This document shows, piece after piece, positions 23,207-31,529 of a DNA stretch of 35,427 nucleotides; positions within the stretch are counted from its first letter, which is position 1, and every line of letters begins with the position of its first letter. The stretch is from NCBI GenBank assembly GCA_003838065.1, contig QZAC01000179.1, positions 1 to 35,427 of the forward strand, given 5' to 3'. The stretch is from Methanocalculus sp. MSAO_Arc2 (GTDB lineage: Archaea; Halobacteriota; Methanomicrobia; Methanomicrobiales; Methanocorpusculaceae). The notes beneath the pieces are model-generated. The model was given only the letters and a program-made list of their open reading frames with translations. It had not been told where the DNA came from and searched no databases. The position numbers and the translations under genes were made by a program.

Positions 23207-23986
23207 TCAGCTTGTTTTTCCATAGCTCCATCCGGTCTCGTTTAAACGGGTGAGTGCTGCAACTATCGCATCAACAAGCGCTTCTTTCATCTTCAGACCT
23301 TTCTTTCGGGTTGCCCGTGTCGGGTCTCCTGTTGCTCCTGAGTCAGTCAGTTCTGAAAAGAGCCATATCATCTCGCCGATCTTCGGAAGGTCCGGGACAT
23401 GTCCTTCTGCATGTTCAGGCTGGCAGAGTTCTTCAAATAAGGCAAGTCCAATTGACAACTCAGCTTCACCGCCATGGCCAAAGCCTCCCCAGACCTCGAA
23501 GAAGCCGGGTGGAAGAAGGGATCCAAGTTCCTGCCACCAGGCGCAGAGAGAGAAGATTTTGATATCCGGATGGGCGACTTTGACGTTTCGTGCTGCCGCC
23601 TCAATGGGTGCGATGTTTCCGTCATGGCCATTCATGATGAAGACTTTTCTGATTCCTTCACGGTATATGGATTCCAGGATGTCCTTGATGATGGCAGTTT
23701 CTGTCTCAAACGAAAGCGAGACGGTAAAGGAGAAGTCCCGGTAGTGATCAGATACCCCGTAGGGAACAACTGGTAAAACTGCAGCACCCGGGATACGTGC
23801 AGCAACCTCTCCTGCAAGTATTTCTGCAGTCAATGCATCGGTTCCAAACGGGAGATGGCCGCCATGGCCCTCAAGCGATCCAAGGGGCAGGATTACCATC
23901 TCGAAGGGTCTGTCCCGGTAATCGGCTGATGTCTGGTGCTGGATAAAGAGGGGGTTTTTGTCCATACCTCTGATTAATGCATTCAT
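23207..23986 (-). CDS. Creatininase-family amidohydrolase (possible ArfB-like)
   Basis: The 259-residue metal-dependent amidohydrolase shows the creatininase signature: GSLEGHGGHLPFGTD (36-50, metal ligands Glu39, His44 and Asp50 probable), NGHDGN near 135-140 and HGGEAELS near 170-177. Archaeal family members include ArfB, a formylpyrimidine deformylase of riboflavin and F420 synthesis, which would suit a methanogen; creatininase itself is unlikely. No flavin or F420 genes are adjacent, so the substrate stays open. ATG at 23986 lies about 30 bases from an AT-rich element near 24020. The stop is 12 bases from that of the convergent marker-11-like gene. Confidence 0.82.
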   Translation of the reverse strand: MNALIRGMDKNPLFIQHQTSADYRDRPFEMVILPLGSLEGHGGHLPFGTDALTAEILAGEVAARIPGAAVLPVVPYGVSDHYRDFSFTVSLSFETETAIIKDILESIYREGIRKVFIMNGHDGNIAPIEAAARNVKVAHPDIKIFSLCAWWQELGSLLPPGFFEVWGGFGHGGEAELSIGLALFEELCQPEHAEGHVPDLPKIGEMIWLFSELTDSGATGDPTRATRKKGLKMKEALVDAIVAALTRLNETGWSYGKTS

Positions 23987-24071
23987 CGGTAATCTACTCT
24001 TTCCCTGCTTGTCCTGATATTATTCGCCGTAACCGATTCTTTCTTATAGCCTCAACCCGAACGTACCTGGG

Positions 24072-24506
24072 ATGACTTCAGCAGAAATTGGTACTTATGT
24101 GAAAGTCCACTATACCGGTACTCTTGAGGACGGTGAGGTGTTTGATACCTCACTTGACCGTGAACCCCTCGAATTTGAGGTCGGTTCAGGCCAGGTAATA
24201 CCTGGATTTGATGAGGCGATTGAAGGTATGGTTGTGGGCGAGTCGCGACGGGTTGAAATTCCGGCCGACCGTGCATATGGTGAGCGAAATGACGAGATCA
24301 TCTTTCCCGTGCCCAAGGAGCAGTTCCCCTCTGATATCACTCCGCAGGTGGGAGATCGGTTCCAGGTGATGGTCGGGGAGGACCAGGCGGTTGAAGTGGG
24401 TGTTTCTGATATCACAGAAGATACAATCATGCTTGATGCAAACCACCCACTTGCAGGCAAGACGCTGATCTTTGAAGTAACGCTTGTTGAGATTGTTGAC
24501 GCGTAA
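24072..24506 (+). CDS. FKBP-type peptidyl-prolyl cis-trans isomerase (SlyD-like)
   Basis: The 144-residue protein has the FKBP core (VKVHYTGTLEDGEVFDTS, then VIPGFDEAIEGMVVGE) and an insert-in-flap domain (from about 70: RAYGERNDEIIFPVPKEQFP) that acts as a chaperone module in SlyD-type FKBPs. It ends with HPLAGKTLIFEVTLVEI, the conserved final strand. It has no signal peptide, so it works in the cytoplasm as a folding helper. TTCTTATAG (24041-24049) fits a TATA box about 27 bases before the ATG, with no ribosome site, which suggests a leaderless message. It is divergent from the creatininase-family gene. Confidence 0.95.
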   Translation: MTSAEIGTYVKVHYTGTLEDGEVFDTSLDREPLEFEVGSGQVIPGFDEAIEGMVVGESRRVEIPADRAYGERNDEIIFPVPKEQFPSDITPQVGDRFQVMVGEDQAVEVGVSDITEDTIMLDANHPLAGKTLIFEVTLVEIVDA

Positions 24507-24533
24507 CGCGAAGATACACAATAACCATTGAAA

Positions 24534-24580
24534 GGGATATCCCCTCATTTTTGAGAGGTGGGTTTCTCTGTTCTTTTTGT
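24534..24580 (+). terminator. Probable terminator after the FKBP gene
   Basis: GGGATATCCC (24534-24543) is a perfect palindrome about 28 bases after the FKBP stop. It is followed by T-rich tracts (CATTTTTGAG, then TTCTTTTTGTG). Such a U-rich stretch fits archaeal intrinsic termination. The 166-base gap between the convergent FKBP and fae-hps genes holds no other feature. Confidence 0.4.
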
Positions 24581-24672
24581 GCAATTACCTGTATGGGGGG
24601 GACATTGCTATTTTAAAAATCAATGGTTTGAAGCACTGCATCCCACCATAATCAGGTGAAAAAAAGTGATCG

Positions 24673-25863
24673 TTAGAAATCTGTCATGATCCTGAACTGA
24701 TCGATCTCTTCCTGGTTTAACTCTCCAAGGAACTCTTCGGCTGCATGCTGGATGTTCTTGCTTGCGGTGATGGCCCGGCCGACCACGATGATGTCCGCAC
24801 CGGCAGCAAGTGCGGTTTTCACGACATTGAGGCGGATGCCGCCTGCAGTTGCAACGAGCACTTTGCCTTGTGCTGCTTTTTTGATCGCCGGGATATCTCC
24901 CCATGCATACTCGGATCCCTCGGCATCGATGGCCCGGTGCATCTCTACGATGTGCGGGATTGAATTGGTTTTGGCCAGTGTCTTGATGAGGTTGACCGGG
25001 GATTCGACATTGAGCATATCGATGATTGCGTAGATTCCGGTCTTCCGTGCTTCTTTTACAGCCTTTTCGATGGTTGAGACGGGTGCGAGTCCGGAGATGA
25101 CGACTGCATCGGCAGATGCGTTTGCACACATCCGTGTCTCAAGGTTTCCGGTGTCAAGTGTCTTAAGATCGGCGATGATGAAGGCGTTTGGCCGGATTTT
25201 TCTGATCTCGCTGATGACGGTGAGGCCAAACTGCTTGATGAGCGGTGTTCCTGCTTCGATGATCAGGTGATCGTTTGTCGGAAGCTCAGTTAAGATCCGC
25301 CTGATATGGTCCATATCTACGAGATCCATTGCGACCTGCAGGTAGGGTGGGTTCCAGAGCCGCTGGACCTTGAAACCCATGACGGCATGGGCAGCACGGT
25401 CTTTTTCATGCAGGATTGTTGCTTCATCCGGGAACTGTTCAAAGGCCCGTGAGAGAGAGAGTTTCATGGCTCCATAATTGTACCTGTAAATTTTATTGTA
25501 GTCTTTTGCATCCGGTGCGAGGTAGACACTGGCGATAATGACGATATCTTCAATATGTATGCCGGTGAAGAGCCCCTCTTCAAGACTGTCGGCAACAGCT
25601 TTTGCCACTGCCGCCTGCACAGGCCCAAACATCTCGTTTACCTGTTCGGTCCGCTTCAGCGTCACTTTCGGGATGATGACGGTTGCGGGTTTTGTAAGGA
25701 GATTTGGTCGGATCACTGCGAGAAGCGGGGTGTGCCCTGCCGAGAGCTGGGAGAGTGCATGTGCAAATGCGGATCCCACCGGCCCGTTCTTGTCTCCAAC
25801 CAAAAGATCGATGTGCGCAAGTTCTGCGCCATCGCCAACTAATGCTTCACCTATAGAATACAT
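24673..25863 (-). CDS. fae-hps: Fused formaldehyde-activating enzyme / 3-hexulose-6-phosphate synthase (Fae-Hps)
   Basis: The 396-residue bifunctional protein has an N-terminal Fae domain (about 1-165; DGAELAHIDLLVG with the catalytic His17) that joins formaldehyde to tetrahydromethanopterin. A C-terminal Hps domain (about 170-396; FIIADLKTLDTG, GIYAIIDMLNVE, GGIRLNVV, IVVGRAITA) belongs to the orotidine-5'-phosphate decarboxylase superfamily. In methanogens the reverse ribulose-monophosphate route yields ribulose-5-phosphate plus formaldehyde, which the fused Fae captures. ATG at 25863 starts at the conserved MYSIGEALVG; the longer frame to 25902 overlaps the TATA box and is rejected. An operator-like repeat lies at 25889-25903. 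Confidence 0.96.
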   Translation of the reverse strand: MYSIGEALVGDGAELAHIDLLVGDKNGPVGSAFAHALSQLSAGHTPLLAVIRPNLLTKPATVIIPKVTLKRTEQVNEMFGPVQAAVAKAVADSLEEGLFTGIHIEDIVIIASVYLAPDAKDYNKIYRYNYGAMKLSLSRAFEQFPDEATILHEKDRAAHAVMGFKVQRLWNPPYLQVAMDLVDMDHIRRILTELPTNDHLIIEAGTPLIKQFGLTVISEIRKIRPNAFIIADLKTLDTGNLETRMCANASADAVVISGLAPVSTIEKAVKEARKTGIYAIIDMLNVESPVNLIKTLAKTNSIPHIVEMHRAIDAEGSEYAWGDIPAIKKAAQGKVLVATAGGIRLNVVKTALAAGADIIVVGRAITASKNIQHAAEEFLGELNQEEIDQFRIMTDF

Positions 25864-25888
25864 ACAGTTTCCTGCCTTGCTCAATAGG

Positions 25889-25903
25889 TATGAACCGTTC
25901 ATA
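25889..25903. promoter_or_regulatory. 15-bp inverted repeat at the fae-hps promoter
   Basis: TATGAAC-C-GTTCATA has perfect 7-bp arms around one base. It overlaps the inner edge of the TATA box and lies 26-40 bases before the ATG, at the expected transcription start region. It is an ideal repressor site in geometry; the regulator is unknown. Confidence 0.55.
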
Positions 25904-25910
25904 TATAAAA
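25901..25910 (-). promoter_or_regulatory. TATA box of fae-hps
   Basis: On the minus strand this reads TTTTATATAT, a close match to the archaeal TATA consensus, with transcription expected near 25880 and a leader of about 17 bases containing AGGA. Confidence 0.6.
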
Positions 25911-25992
25911 TGTCAAGCAGTATGGATTCTGCTGTAATGCTTGTGTATACTGGTTACTTTTCAGTTATGATGGTCAGTTTCTGGAAAATAGG

Positions 25993-26166
25993 TGGGGTCG
26001 GTGAGATTTGAACTCACGATCGACGGGTCTCTCCGACAGGCGTGTGAGCGGATATCTTTGCATCAGCGCTCCAACGGGTCATCATATCATTGATCAGCAG
26101 ACCCATTGTTCATCATACGCCAAGACCGCTGGAGCCCGTCGCCATACCGGACTAGGCCACGACCCC
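25993..26166 (-). tRNA. tRNA-Trp (CCA) with a 100-base intron
   Basis: Exon 1 is 26129-26166 and exon 2 is 25993-26028. The acceptor GGGGTCG pairs with CGACCCC and ends in discriminator A; CCA is not encoded. D-arm GCC/GGC, anticodon stem ACGGG/CCCGT, loop with U33 and anticodon CCA, and T-arm GTGAG-TTCAAAT-CTCAC are all intact. The intron follows G37. A canonical bulge-helix-bulge is formed: CTCC pairs with GGAG (26031-26034), flanked by 3-base bulges AGC and AGA, and the splicing endonuclease should cut after the second base of each. Minus-strand TTTAAATT at 26199-26206 is the likely TATA box. Confidence 0.95.
26029..26128 (-). ncRNA. Box C/D guide RNA within the tRNA-Trp intron
   Basis: The intron contains box C (ATGATGA, 26110-26116), D' (CTGA, 26094-26097), C' (ATGATGA, 26079-26085) and D (CTGA, 26063-26066). 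Both guide spacers are exactly 12 bases. By the N+5 rule the D guide places 2'-O-methylation on C34 of the anticodon, pairing 10 bases across the exon 1/intron junction (one G-U). The D' guide targets C39, with eight pairs (one G-U). A closing stem GGCGT/ACGCC joins the ends. This matches the known Haloferax tRNA-Trp intron, which directs Cm34 and Um39 on its own precursor. Confidence 0.9.
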
Positions 26167-26260
26167 GAATGTCCAGTATTACATGGTTCTATCCGAATTT
26201 AAACATTCCGAACTCATGTTTCGATATCTTTTTTCTTCTTGAGCAGGAATGTAGTAAGGC

Positions 26261-27961
26261 ATGACTCCTGGCAGTTATACATGCGGTGTGTCCCAGATAC
26301 CCCTGAAAGGAGAGACAATGGGTGAAATGCTCAATCACATCGCCAAACAATATCCGGATACCGAGGCGCTTGTCTCTGTACACCAGGGGATCCGGTATAC
26401 ATACCGCGAATTTCTTGAAGAGGTGGATACGTTTGCCCGTGGTTTGATGGCACTCGGGGTCGAGCGCGGCAACCGTGTGGCCATCTGGGCGCTGAATTAT
26501 GCAGAATGGGTCATCGTCCAGTTTGCCACTGCAAAGATTGGTGCGATCCTGGTGAATATCAACCCTGCCTACCGGACGTACGAACTTGAGTATGCTCTCA
26601 AGCAGGCAGAGGTGCAGACGCTGATCATCCAGGGTGCGTTTAAAACATCGGATTATGTCGGGATGTTCTATTCTGCCTGTCCTGAAGCGATTGCATCGCG
26701 TCCCGGCCGGATCAACTCGGATACATTTCCCTTCCTCAGCAATGTCATCTTCATGGGTGATATCCCGCACAAGGGTATGTTTGTATGGAGCGAGATCTGT
26801 TCAAAGGCACATGAAATTACCCGTGACGAGCTTGCGGAACGTGAAGCGTCCCTGGAATTTGACGACCCCATCAATATCCAGTACACCTCGGGAACAACGG
26901 GGTTTCCAAAAGGAGTCGTCCTCTCCCATCACAACATCTTAAATAATGGGTTCATCATCGGTGAGGGGATGCGGTTTTCTGAGAAGGATCGGCTCTGTAT
27001 CCCTGTGCCATTCTACCATTGTTTCGGGATGGTGCTTGCCAACATCGCAGCCGTGACGCATGGGTCAACGATGGTGCTCCCCTCCCCGGTCTTCAATGCA
27101 GAGGCGGTACTTCAGACGATCCAGGATGAGCGGTGTACTGCTGTTCACGGTGTTCCAACAATGTTCATTGCCGAACTTGCGCTTCCAAACTTTGATTCGT
27201 TCACACTCGATACGCTCCGCACCGGGATCATGGCCGGATCCCCCTGCCCGATTGAGGTGATGAAGGAAGTGAATTCCCGGATGCATATGTCCGAGATCAT
27301 CATTGTCTATGGGCAGACCGAGACGTCACCGGGAGTGACGATGTCAACGGTCGATGATCCGCTTAAACGGCGGGTCTCAACGGTTGGACGGGTGATGCCG
27401 CATACCGAATTAAAGATTATTGATCCCGGCACCCGGCGGATTGTGCCCCGCGGAGAGCCGGGTGAGATCTGTGCCCGTGGGTACATGGTGATGAAGTGCT
27501 ACTACAACAACCCCAGTGCCACTCATAGCACCATTGATCCCAATGGCTGGAACCACACCGGCGATCTCGGCGTGATGGATGAGGAAGGATATATCCGGAT
27601 CGTCGGCAGGCTGAAGGAGATGGTCATCCGTGGAGGAGAGAATATCTATCCCCGTGAGATTGAGGAGTTCCTGCATCACCATCCAAAAATTGCAGATGTC
27701 TATGTGATTGGTGTTCCCGATATCAGGTATGGAGAGGAGCTGATGGCATGGATCAGGTGCGAAAACGATCATACGATCACAGAGGAAGAGATCCGGGAAT
27801 TCTGTAAAGGCAGGATCGCCCATTACAAGGTACCCCGGTACTATACGTTTGTTGACAGTTTCCCGATGACCATCTCCGGAAAGATCCAGAAATTCAAGAT
27901 GCGGGAGATGGCAGTTTCGATGCTCGGGCTTGAAGATGCTGAACGTGTGGAGACGGCATAA
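26261..27961 (+). CDS. AMP-binding acyl-CoA ligase
   Basis: The 566-residue ANL-superfamily enzyme activates a carboxylic acid through acyl-AMP to acyl-CoA. The P-loop YTSGTTGFPKG (about 208-218), YGQTETSP, the GRLKEMVIRGGENIYP hinge and the C-terminal SGKIQKFKMRE with its catalytic Lys are all present. The resemblance is to medium- or long-chain fatty-acyl-CoA synthetases of bacteria. ATG at 26261 keeps the N-terminal SYTCGVSQIPLKGETMGEML, which matches the family start. A strong AAAGGAGA lies before an internal ATG at 26318, so a shorter form is possible. The substrate is unknown. No beta-oxidation genes are nearby, so it may serve acid scavenging or lipid recycling. Acquisition from bacteria is plausible. 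Confidence 0.88.
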   Translation: MTPGSYTCGVSQIPLKGETMGEMLNHIAKQYPDTEALVSVHQGIRYTYREFLEEVDTFARGLMALGVERGNRVAIWALNYAEWVIVQFATAKIGAILVNINPAYRTYELEYALKQAEVQTLIIQGAFKTSDYVGMFYSACPEAIASRPGRINSDTFPFLSNVIFMGDIPHKGMFVWSEICSKAHEITRDELAEREASLEFDDPINIQYTSGTTGFPKGVVLSHHNILNNGFIIGEGMRFSEKDRLCIPVPFYHCFGMVLANIAAVTHGSTMVLPSPVFNAEAVLQTIQDERCTAVHGVPTMFIAELALPNFDSFTLDTLRTGIMAGSPCPIEVMKEVNSRMHMSEIIIVYGQTETSPGVTMSTVDDPLKRRVSTVGRVMPHTELKIIDPGTRRIVPRGEPGEICARGYMVMKCYYNNPSATHSTIDPNGWNHTGDLGVMDEEGYIRIVGRLKEMVIRGGENIYPREIEEFLHHHPKIADVYVIGVPDIRYGEELMAWIRCENDHTITEEEIREFCKGRIAHYKVPRYYTFVDSFPMTISGKIQKFKMREMAVSMLGLEDAERVETA

Positions 27962-28071
27962 CCCAGGTATTTAATACTACTTGATCGAAGCAGCAGGAAG
28001 CCAACACCTTTCGTCACGGGTAGTTGACACTCGCAGAAGGTTTCTTATCCCTTCTCTGCTCATCCTCCTCC

Positions 28072-29004
28072 ATGGGGTATGAGATTGTTCTTATTGAGCC
28101 AGAAGATAAGGACCAGCTGGTAGATGCCATCAACCGGTCGAAGCTCTATGAGGTCAGGTCCGAGATCTATGGCTGCTGCATCAAGCTGATGACTGATTCG
28201 GATGTAGTGAAGAACCGGTTTTCTGAGAATTTCTTTTTTGCATCACAGTCGATCAGATCACACGGCCGCCTTTATGTCCTTGAGAACGCTGCGTTTGCTG
28301 AGAATGCGGTCCGGTATGATCCCTCTTCAAAGACGGCGTTTCTCTTTAATATGACATACTATGGGTGGATCAAGTCAATCGCCCTTGCGATAGCCGGCGA
28401 TATCCTTGAAGACGGCCATGGGATTGCGTCATGCCATGGCGCCTGTCTTGATTGCCGGGGTGAGGGGTTTGCCATTGTCGGGACGTCCGGTGCCGGCAAG
28501 ACGACCCAGACATATGGGTTCCTGCTTGATGAATCCGTCCGGGTGATAGCAGATGACTGGTTCTTCTTCCGGATCTTTGGAGATGACGCGCTTGCATATT
28601 CGTCTGAAAAGAACTTCTATATCCGATCAGACCTTGCCGCTGCCTGGCCGGAATTTGCCCCGCTCCTCAAACGTTCAGACTATGATGCTGAAGGGCGGGC
28701 GGTTGTGGATCTCCGGTGGGCGATCGGGAAGGGCCGGATCTTTCCCTTAACAACACTCCGGCGGATCCTGATCCTGACGCCCGAAGAGGGGGAGGTGCGG
28801 ACACTCACGCCAGATGAGGCACTTTCCATGCTTGAATACAACTCCTATTTCAATCCCCATCTGCTTGTGAAGAATGGGTACAAGGCACAGCTCCGGCAGC
28901 AGTACTACCGCCAGCTGCTTGAACGCGTTGAGGTGCTGTTTGTTGGAAGGAAGGGGCCCCCGGAGGAGACGCTTTCACTGTTGCGCGATATCATCGGGAT
29001 CTGA
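28072..29004 (+). CDS. HPr-kinase-like P-loop ATPase
   Basis: The 310-residue protein resembles the C-terminal domain of HPr kinase/phosphorylase. The nucleotide loop is GEGFAIVGTSGAGKTTQ (about 139-155). An acidic Asp pair follows in VIADDWFFFRI (about 167-177), as in the kinase family. The N-terminal ~130 residues are unlike known domains. Archaea normally lack the PTS carrier HPr, so the substrate must be something else. ATG at 28072 was preferred to the TTG at 28024; a TATA-like TTTCTTATC (about 28042-28050) would give a near-leaderless transcript. It stands between an acyl-CoA ligase and an alanine-dehydrogenase-type enzyme. Function unknown. Confidence 0.72.
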   Translation: MGYEIVLIEPEDKDQLVDAINRSKLYEVRSEIYGCCIKLMTDSDVVKNRFSENFFFASQSIRSHGRLYVLENAAFAENAVRYDPSSKTAFLFNMTYYGWIKSIALAIAGDILEDGHGIASCHGACLDCRGEGFAIVGTSGAGKTTQTYGFLLDESVRVIADDWFFFRIFGDDALAYSSEKNFYIRSDLAAAWPEFAPLLKRSDYDAEGRAVVDLRWAIGKGRIFPLTTLRRILILTPEEGEVRTLTPDEALSMLEYNSYFNPHLLVKNGYKAQLRQQYYRQLLERVEVLFVGRKGPPEETLSLLRDIIGI

Positions 29005-29092
29005 GCGGTTGCGTACAGGGGAGTGTTCGATTGTCTGATCTGACTCTTTTACCGATCGGCAGACAAAAATAGCCTCCCATGAAAGACCTATT

Positions 29093-30043
29093 ATGAGATA
29101 TTATCCAGACAGTCATGCTCTTCTCACGTATACCGAAGTAAACCATGCTATACGCGAGGTCTTTGCAGAACATGGGAGAGGCACTGTCCAGATGCCACCC
29201 AAGGTCTATATTACCTTTCCAGAGGGTGATTTCCGGACAATGCCTGCTTCAATTCCGGGAATCGATCTTGCAGGGGTGAAGATCGTCTCGGTTCATCCGG
29301 AAAACCCATCCCGCAACCTGCCAACGGTGATGGCAACAACACTGCTGATCGATCCAAAGACCGGTTGTCCAACAGCGTTCATCAATGCAACCGCCTTAAC
29401 TGATATGAGAACCGGAGCTGGCGGGGCTGTTGCGGTGGCATGTCTTGCCGTCAGGTCTTCCCGGGACCACCCGCTCACCCTGGGGTTTGTTGGTGCCGGC
29501 AGGCAGGCGCATGCCCAACTCCAGGCGGTTGCACAGGAATGTGTTGTTGAGAAAGCACTTGTCTGGAGCAGGAAGAAGAAGACTGCTGAGACTTTTGCCG
29601 CAGGTTACCCGGCCTATGATATTGTCCCGGTCGATACCGTGGAGAAGGCCTGCGACTGCGATATCCTGATCACAACAACACCGTCGCGAGAGCCGCTGAT
29701 CAGGTCTGACTGGATACGGCCAGGCACCCATATCAATGCAATCGGTGCCGATGCACCCGGGAAACAGGAGCTTGACCCGGCGCTCCTCCTGGAATCTGAG
29801 GTGTTTGTCGATGACTATGAACAGGCGGTCCACTCCGGTGAAGTCAATGTCCCGATCAGAGAGGGTGTATACAGTCCGGATCAGATCAGCGGCACACTCG
29901 GTGAGGTGGTGGTTCAGAAGAAGAAGCGGTCGTCACCGGATGCGATCACGATATTTGATTCCACCGGCCTTGCGATACAGGATCTGGCGATAGCCCGGCT
30001 TGTGATTGGAAAGATGGAGGGAACGGAGCTTCCGTTCCCCTGA
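29093..30043 (+). CDS. Ornithine cyclodeaminase / alanine dehydrogenase family protein
   Basis: The 316-residue protein belongs to the OCD/mu-crystallin family. It has a conserved substrate Lys segment (GVKIVSVHPENP, about 61-72), a Rossmann loop (LTLGFVGAGRQAHAQL, about 127-142) and IGADAPGKQELDP (about 219-231). Archaeal members of this family act as NAD-dependent alanine dehydrogenases, reversibly converting alanine to pyruvate and ammonia; ornithine cyclodeaminase activity is the alternative. ATG at 29093 begins a frame close behind a short AT-rich region near 29063. The gene is separate from its neighbours and converges on the deaminase at 30198. Confidence 0.85.
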   Translation: MRYYPDSHALLTYTEVNHAIREVFAEHGRGTVQMPPKVYITFPEGDFRTMPASIPGIDLAGVKIVSVHPENPSRNLPTVMATTLLIDPKTGCPTAFINATALTDMRTGAGGAVAVACLAVRSSRDHPLTLGFVGAGRQAHAQLQAVAQECVVEKALVWSRKKKTAETFAAGYPAYDIVPVDTVEKACDCDILITTTPSREPLIRSDWIRPGTHINAIGADAPGKQELDPALLLESEVFVDDYEQAVHSGEVNVPIREGVYSPDQISGTLGEVVVQKKKRSSPDAITIFDSTGLAIQDLAIARLVIGKMEGTELPFP

Positions 30044-30197
30044 TTAACGGAGCTTCATTTTTTGCATGGGGAGGATACTGGTTTTTTGAAATCCCAATCA
30101 AAGATACCTGCCGGATATTCAGAAGACCGGGGGCACAAAACCAGGTTGCATTCCAATCCTTACCTTCCAGGAGATAGTGCACCAAGAATCCTGTGTT

Positions 30198-31529
30198 TCA
30201 TACACTTTTCTGCAGTTCTTCCTCTCTCCGGCTCACCAGTGCCTCTGCTGCTGCTTCTGCTCCCGCGAGGATTGCGTCTTCTCCGGGGATCTCGCGGTCA
30301 TGCATCAGGATTTTGCCGTCACAGATGACCGTTCGGACAGCATCGCCACAACAGGCGTAGACGATGTTTGAAAGCGGGTTGTGGAATGGTGCCTGGCAGA
30401 TGGCATTCCTGTCCACCAGGATGATGTCGGCAGCATAGCCGGGTGCGACTATCCCGCCTCCGGTCCTGAGTGCGGCTGCACCGTTCTTTGATGCGATATC
30501 GATTACCTCGGCAGCCGGGAGGATTGTCGGATCCCGGGTGCTGAATTTCTGCAGGAGAGCGGCGATCTTCATCTCCTCGAAGAGATCGAGGTTGTTGTTT
30601 GAGGCGCAGCCGTCAGTTCCCAGGGTGATAGGTGCGGTTGCGTTTTTGAGTGCGGTATAGGGTATTGCCCGGCCGCCTGCAAGCTTCATGTTGCTTACCG
30701 GATTATGGGATACCGCGGTGCCGCGTTTTCCAAGGAGTGTGCATTCGGCATCATCAAGCCAGCAGCAGTGGGCAGCCACGGTGCGGTCAGTGAGGATACC
30801 ACATGAGTCAAGGTATGAAGCGGGCGAAACTCCATGGTCTCTGACGCAGTCTTCAACCTCCTTTTCGGTTTCGGAGAGGTGAATGTGGATGCCGCAGTTG
30901 TGTTCCTGTGCATAGTCTGCACACCATGTCAGCCCCTCCGGGGAGACGGTGTAGAGGGCATGGGGGCCGAGGGCGAAGGTGAGTGCGGGATTGTTTCTGG
31001 ATATGATGTTCTGGTGGAGTGCAGTCGTTGCCTTGATCTCTGCTTCCCGCTTTTCTTCATCAAAAAGGTCGATAAATCCATAGGAGAGACATGCCCGTAT
31101 CCCGGCTTCTTCGACGGCATCTGCGGCCCGTTCCATGAAGAAGTACATATCATTGAAGGCAACGGTGCCGGTTTTGATCATCTCAAGGCAGGCGAGCCGG
31201 GTGCCCATGTAGACATCGTCACCGGTGAGATGACCTTCAAGCGGCCAGATCTTCTGGGACAGCCATTCAAAGAGGACCATGTCGTCTGCATATCCTCTCA
31301 GGAGGCTCATTGCGGCATGGGTGTGGGTATTGACAAGACCGGGGAGGAGTATATCGCCTCCCGCATCGATCTCGATATCAGCACTGCTTTTGTAGTTTGT
31401 TCCGGTCTGATCACCTATGGCCTGAATTGTTCCTTCATCAATGAAGATATCGGTCTGTCTTCCATTCAGGTTCGCGTTTTTGATCAGGATTGAAACGCGT
31501 TTGTTGTATGGGATATCGCTTCTGGTCAT
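30198..31529 (-). CDS. dadD: Adenosine-type deaminase, DadD (5'-deoxyadenosine / MTA / SAH deaminase)
   Basis: The 443-residue amidohydrolase carries the metal ligands H69-x-H71 (NTHTH), the HIHLSET loop, AHCCW and TDGCASNN, the layout of the MTA/SAH/5'-deoxyadenosine deaminases (MJ1541-like). It converts adenine nucleosides released by SAM-using and radical SAM enzymes into inosine forms. Its start overlaps the stop of the phosphorylase gene upstream (ATGA, 31526-31529), so the two form an operon. In methanogens deamination to methylthioinosine precedes phosphorolysis, so the genes encode consecutive steps. The exact substrate preference cannot be read from sequence. Confidence 0.9.
   Translation of the reverse strand: MTRSDIPYNKRVSILIKNANLNGRQTDIFIDEGTIQAIGDQTGTNYKSSADIEIDAGGDILLPGLVNTHTHAAMSLLRGYADDMVLFEWLSQKIWPLEGHLTGDDVYMGTRLACLEMIKTGTVAFNDMYFFMERAADAVEEAGIRACLSYGFIDLFDEEKREAEIKATTALHQNIISRNNPALTFALGPHALYTVSPEGLTWCADYAQEHNCGIHIHLSETEKEVEDCVRDHGVSPASYLDSCGILTDRTVAAHCCWLDDAECTLLGKRGTAVSHNPVSNMKLAGGRAIPYTALKNATAPITLGTDGCASNNNLDLFEEMKIAALLQKFSTRDPTILPAAEVIDIASKNGAAALRTGGGIVAPGYAADIILVDRNAICQAPFHNPLSNIVYACCGDAVRTVICDGKILMHDREIPGEDAILAGAEAAAEALVSRREEELQKSV

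Noticed and set aside
24491..24515. CGCGT-A-ACGCG inverted repeat at the FKBP stop
   Set aside because: Only five base pairs with a one-base loop and partly coding; too small to call a terminator.
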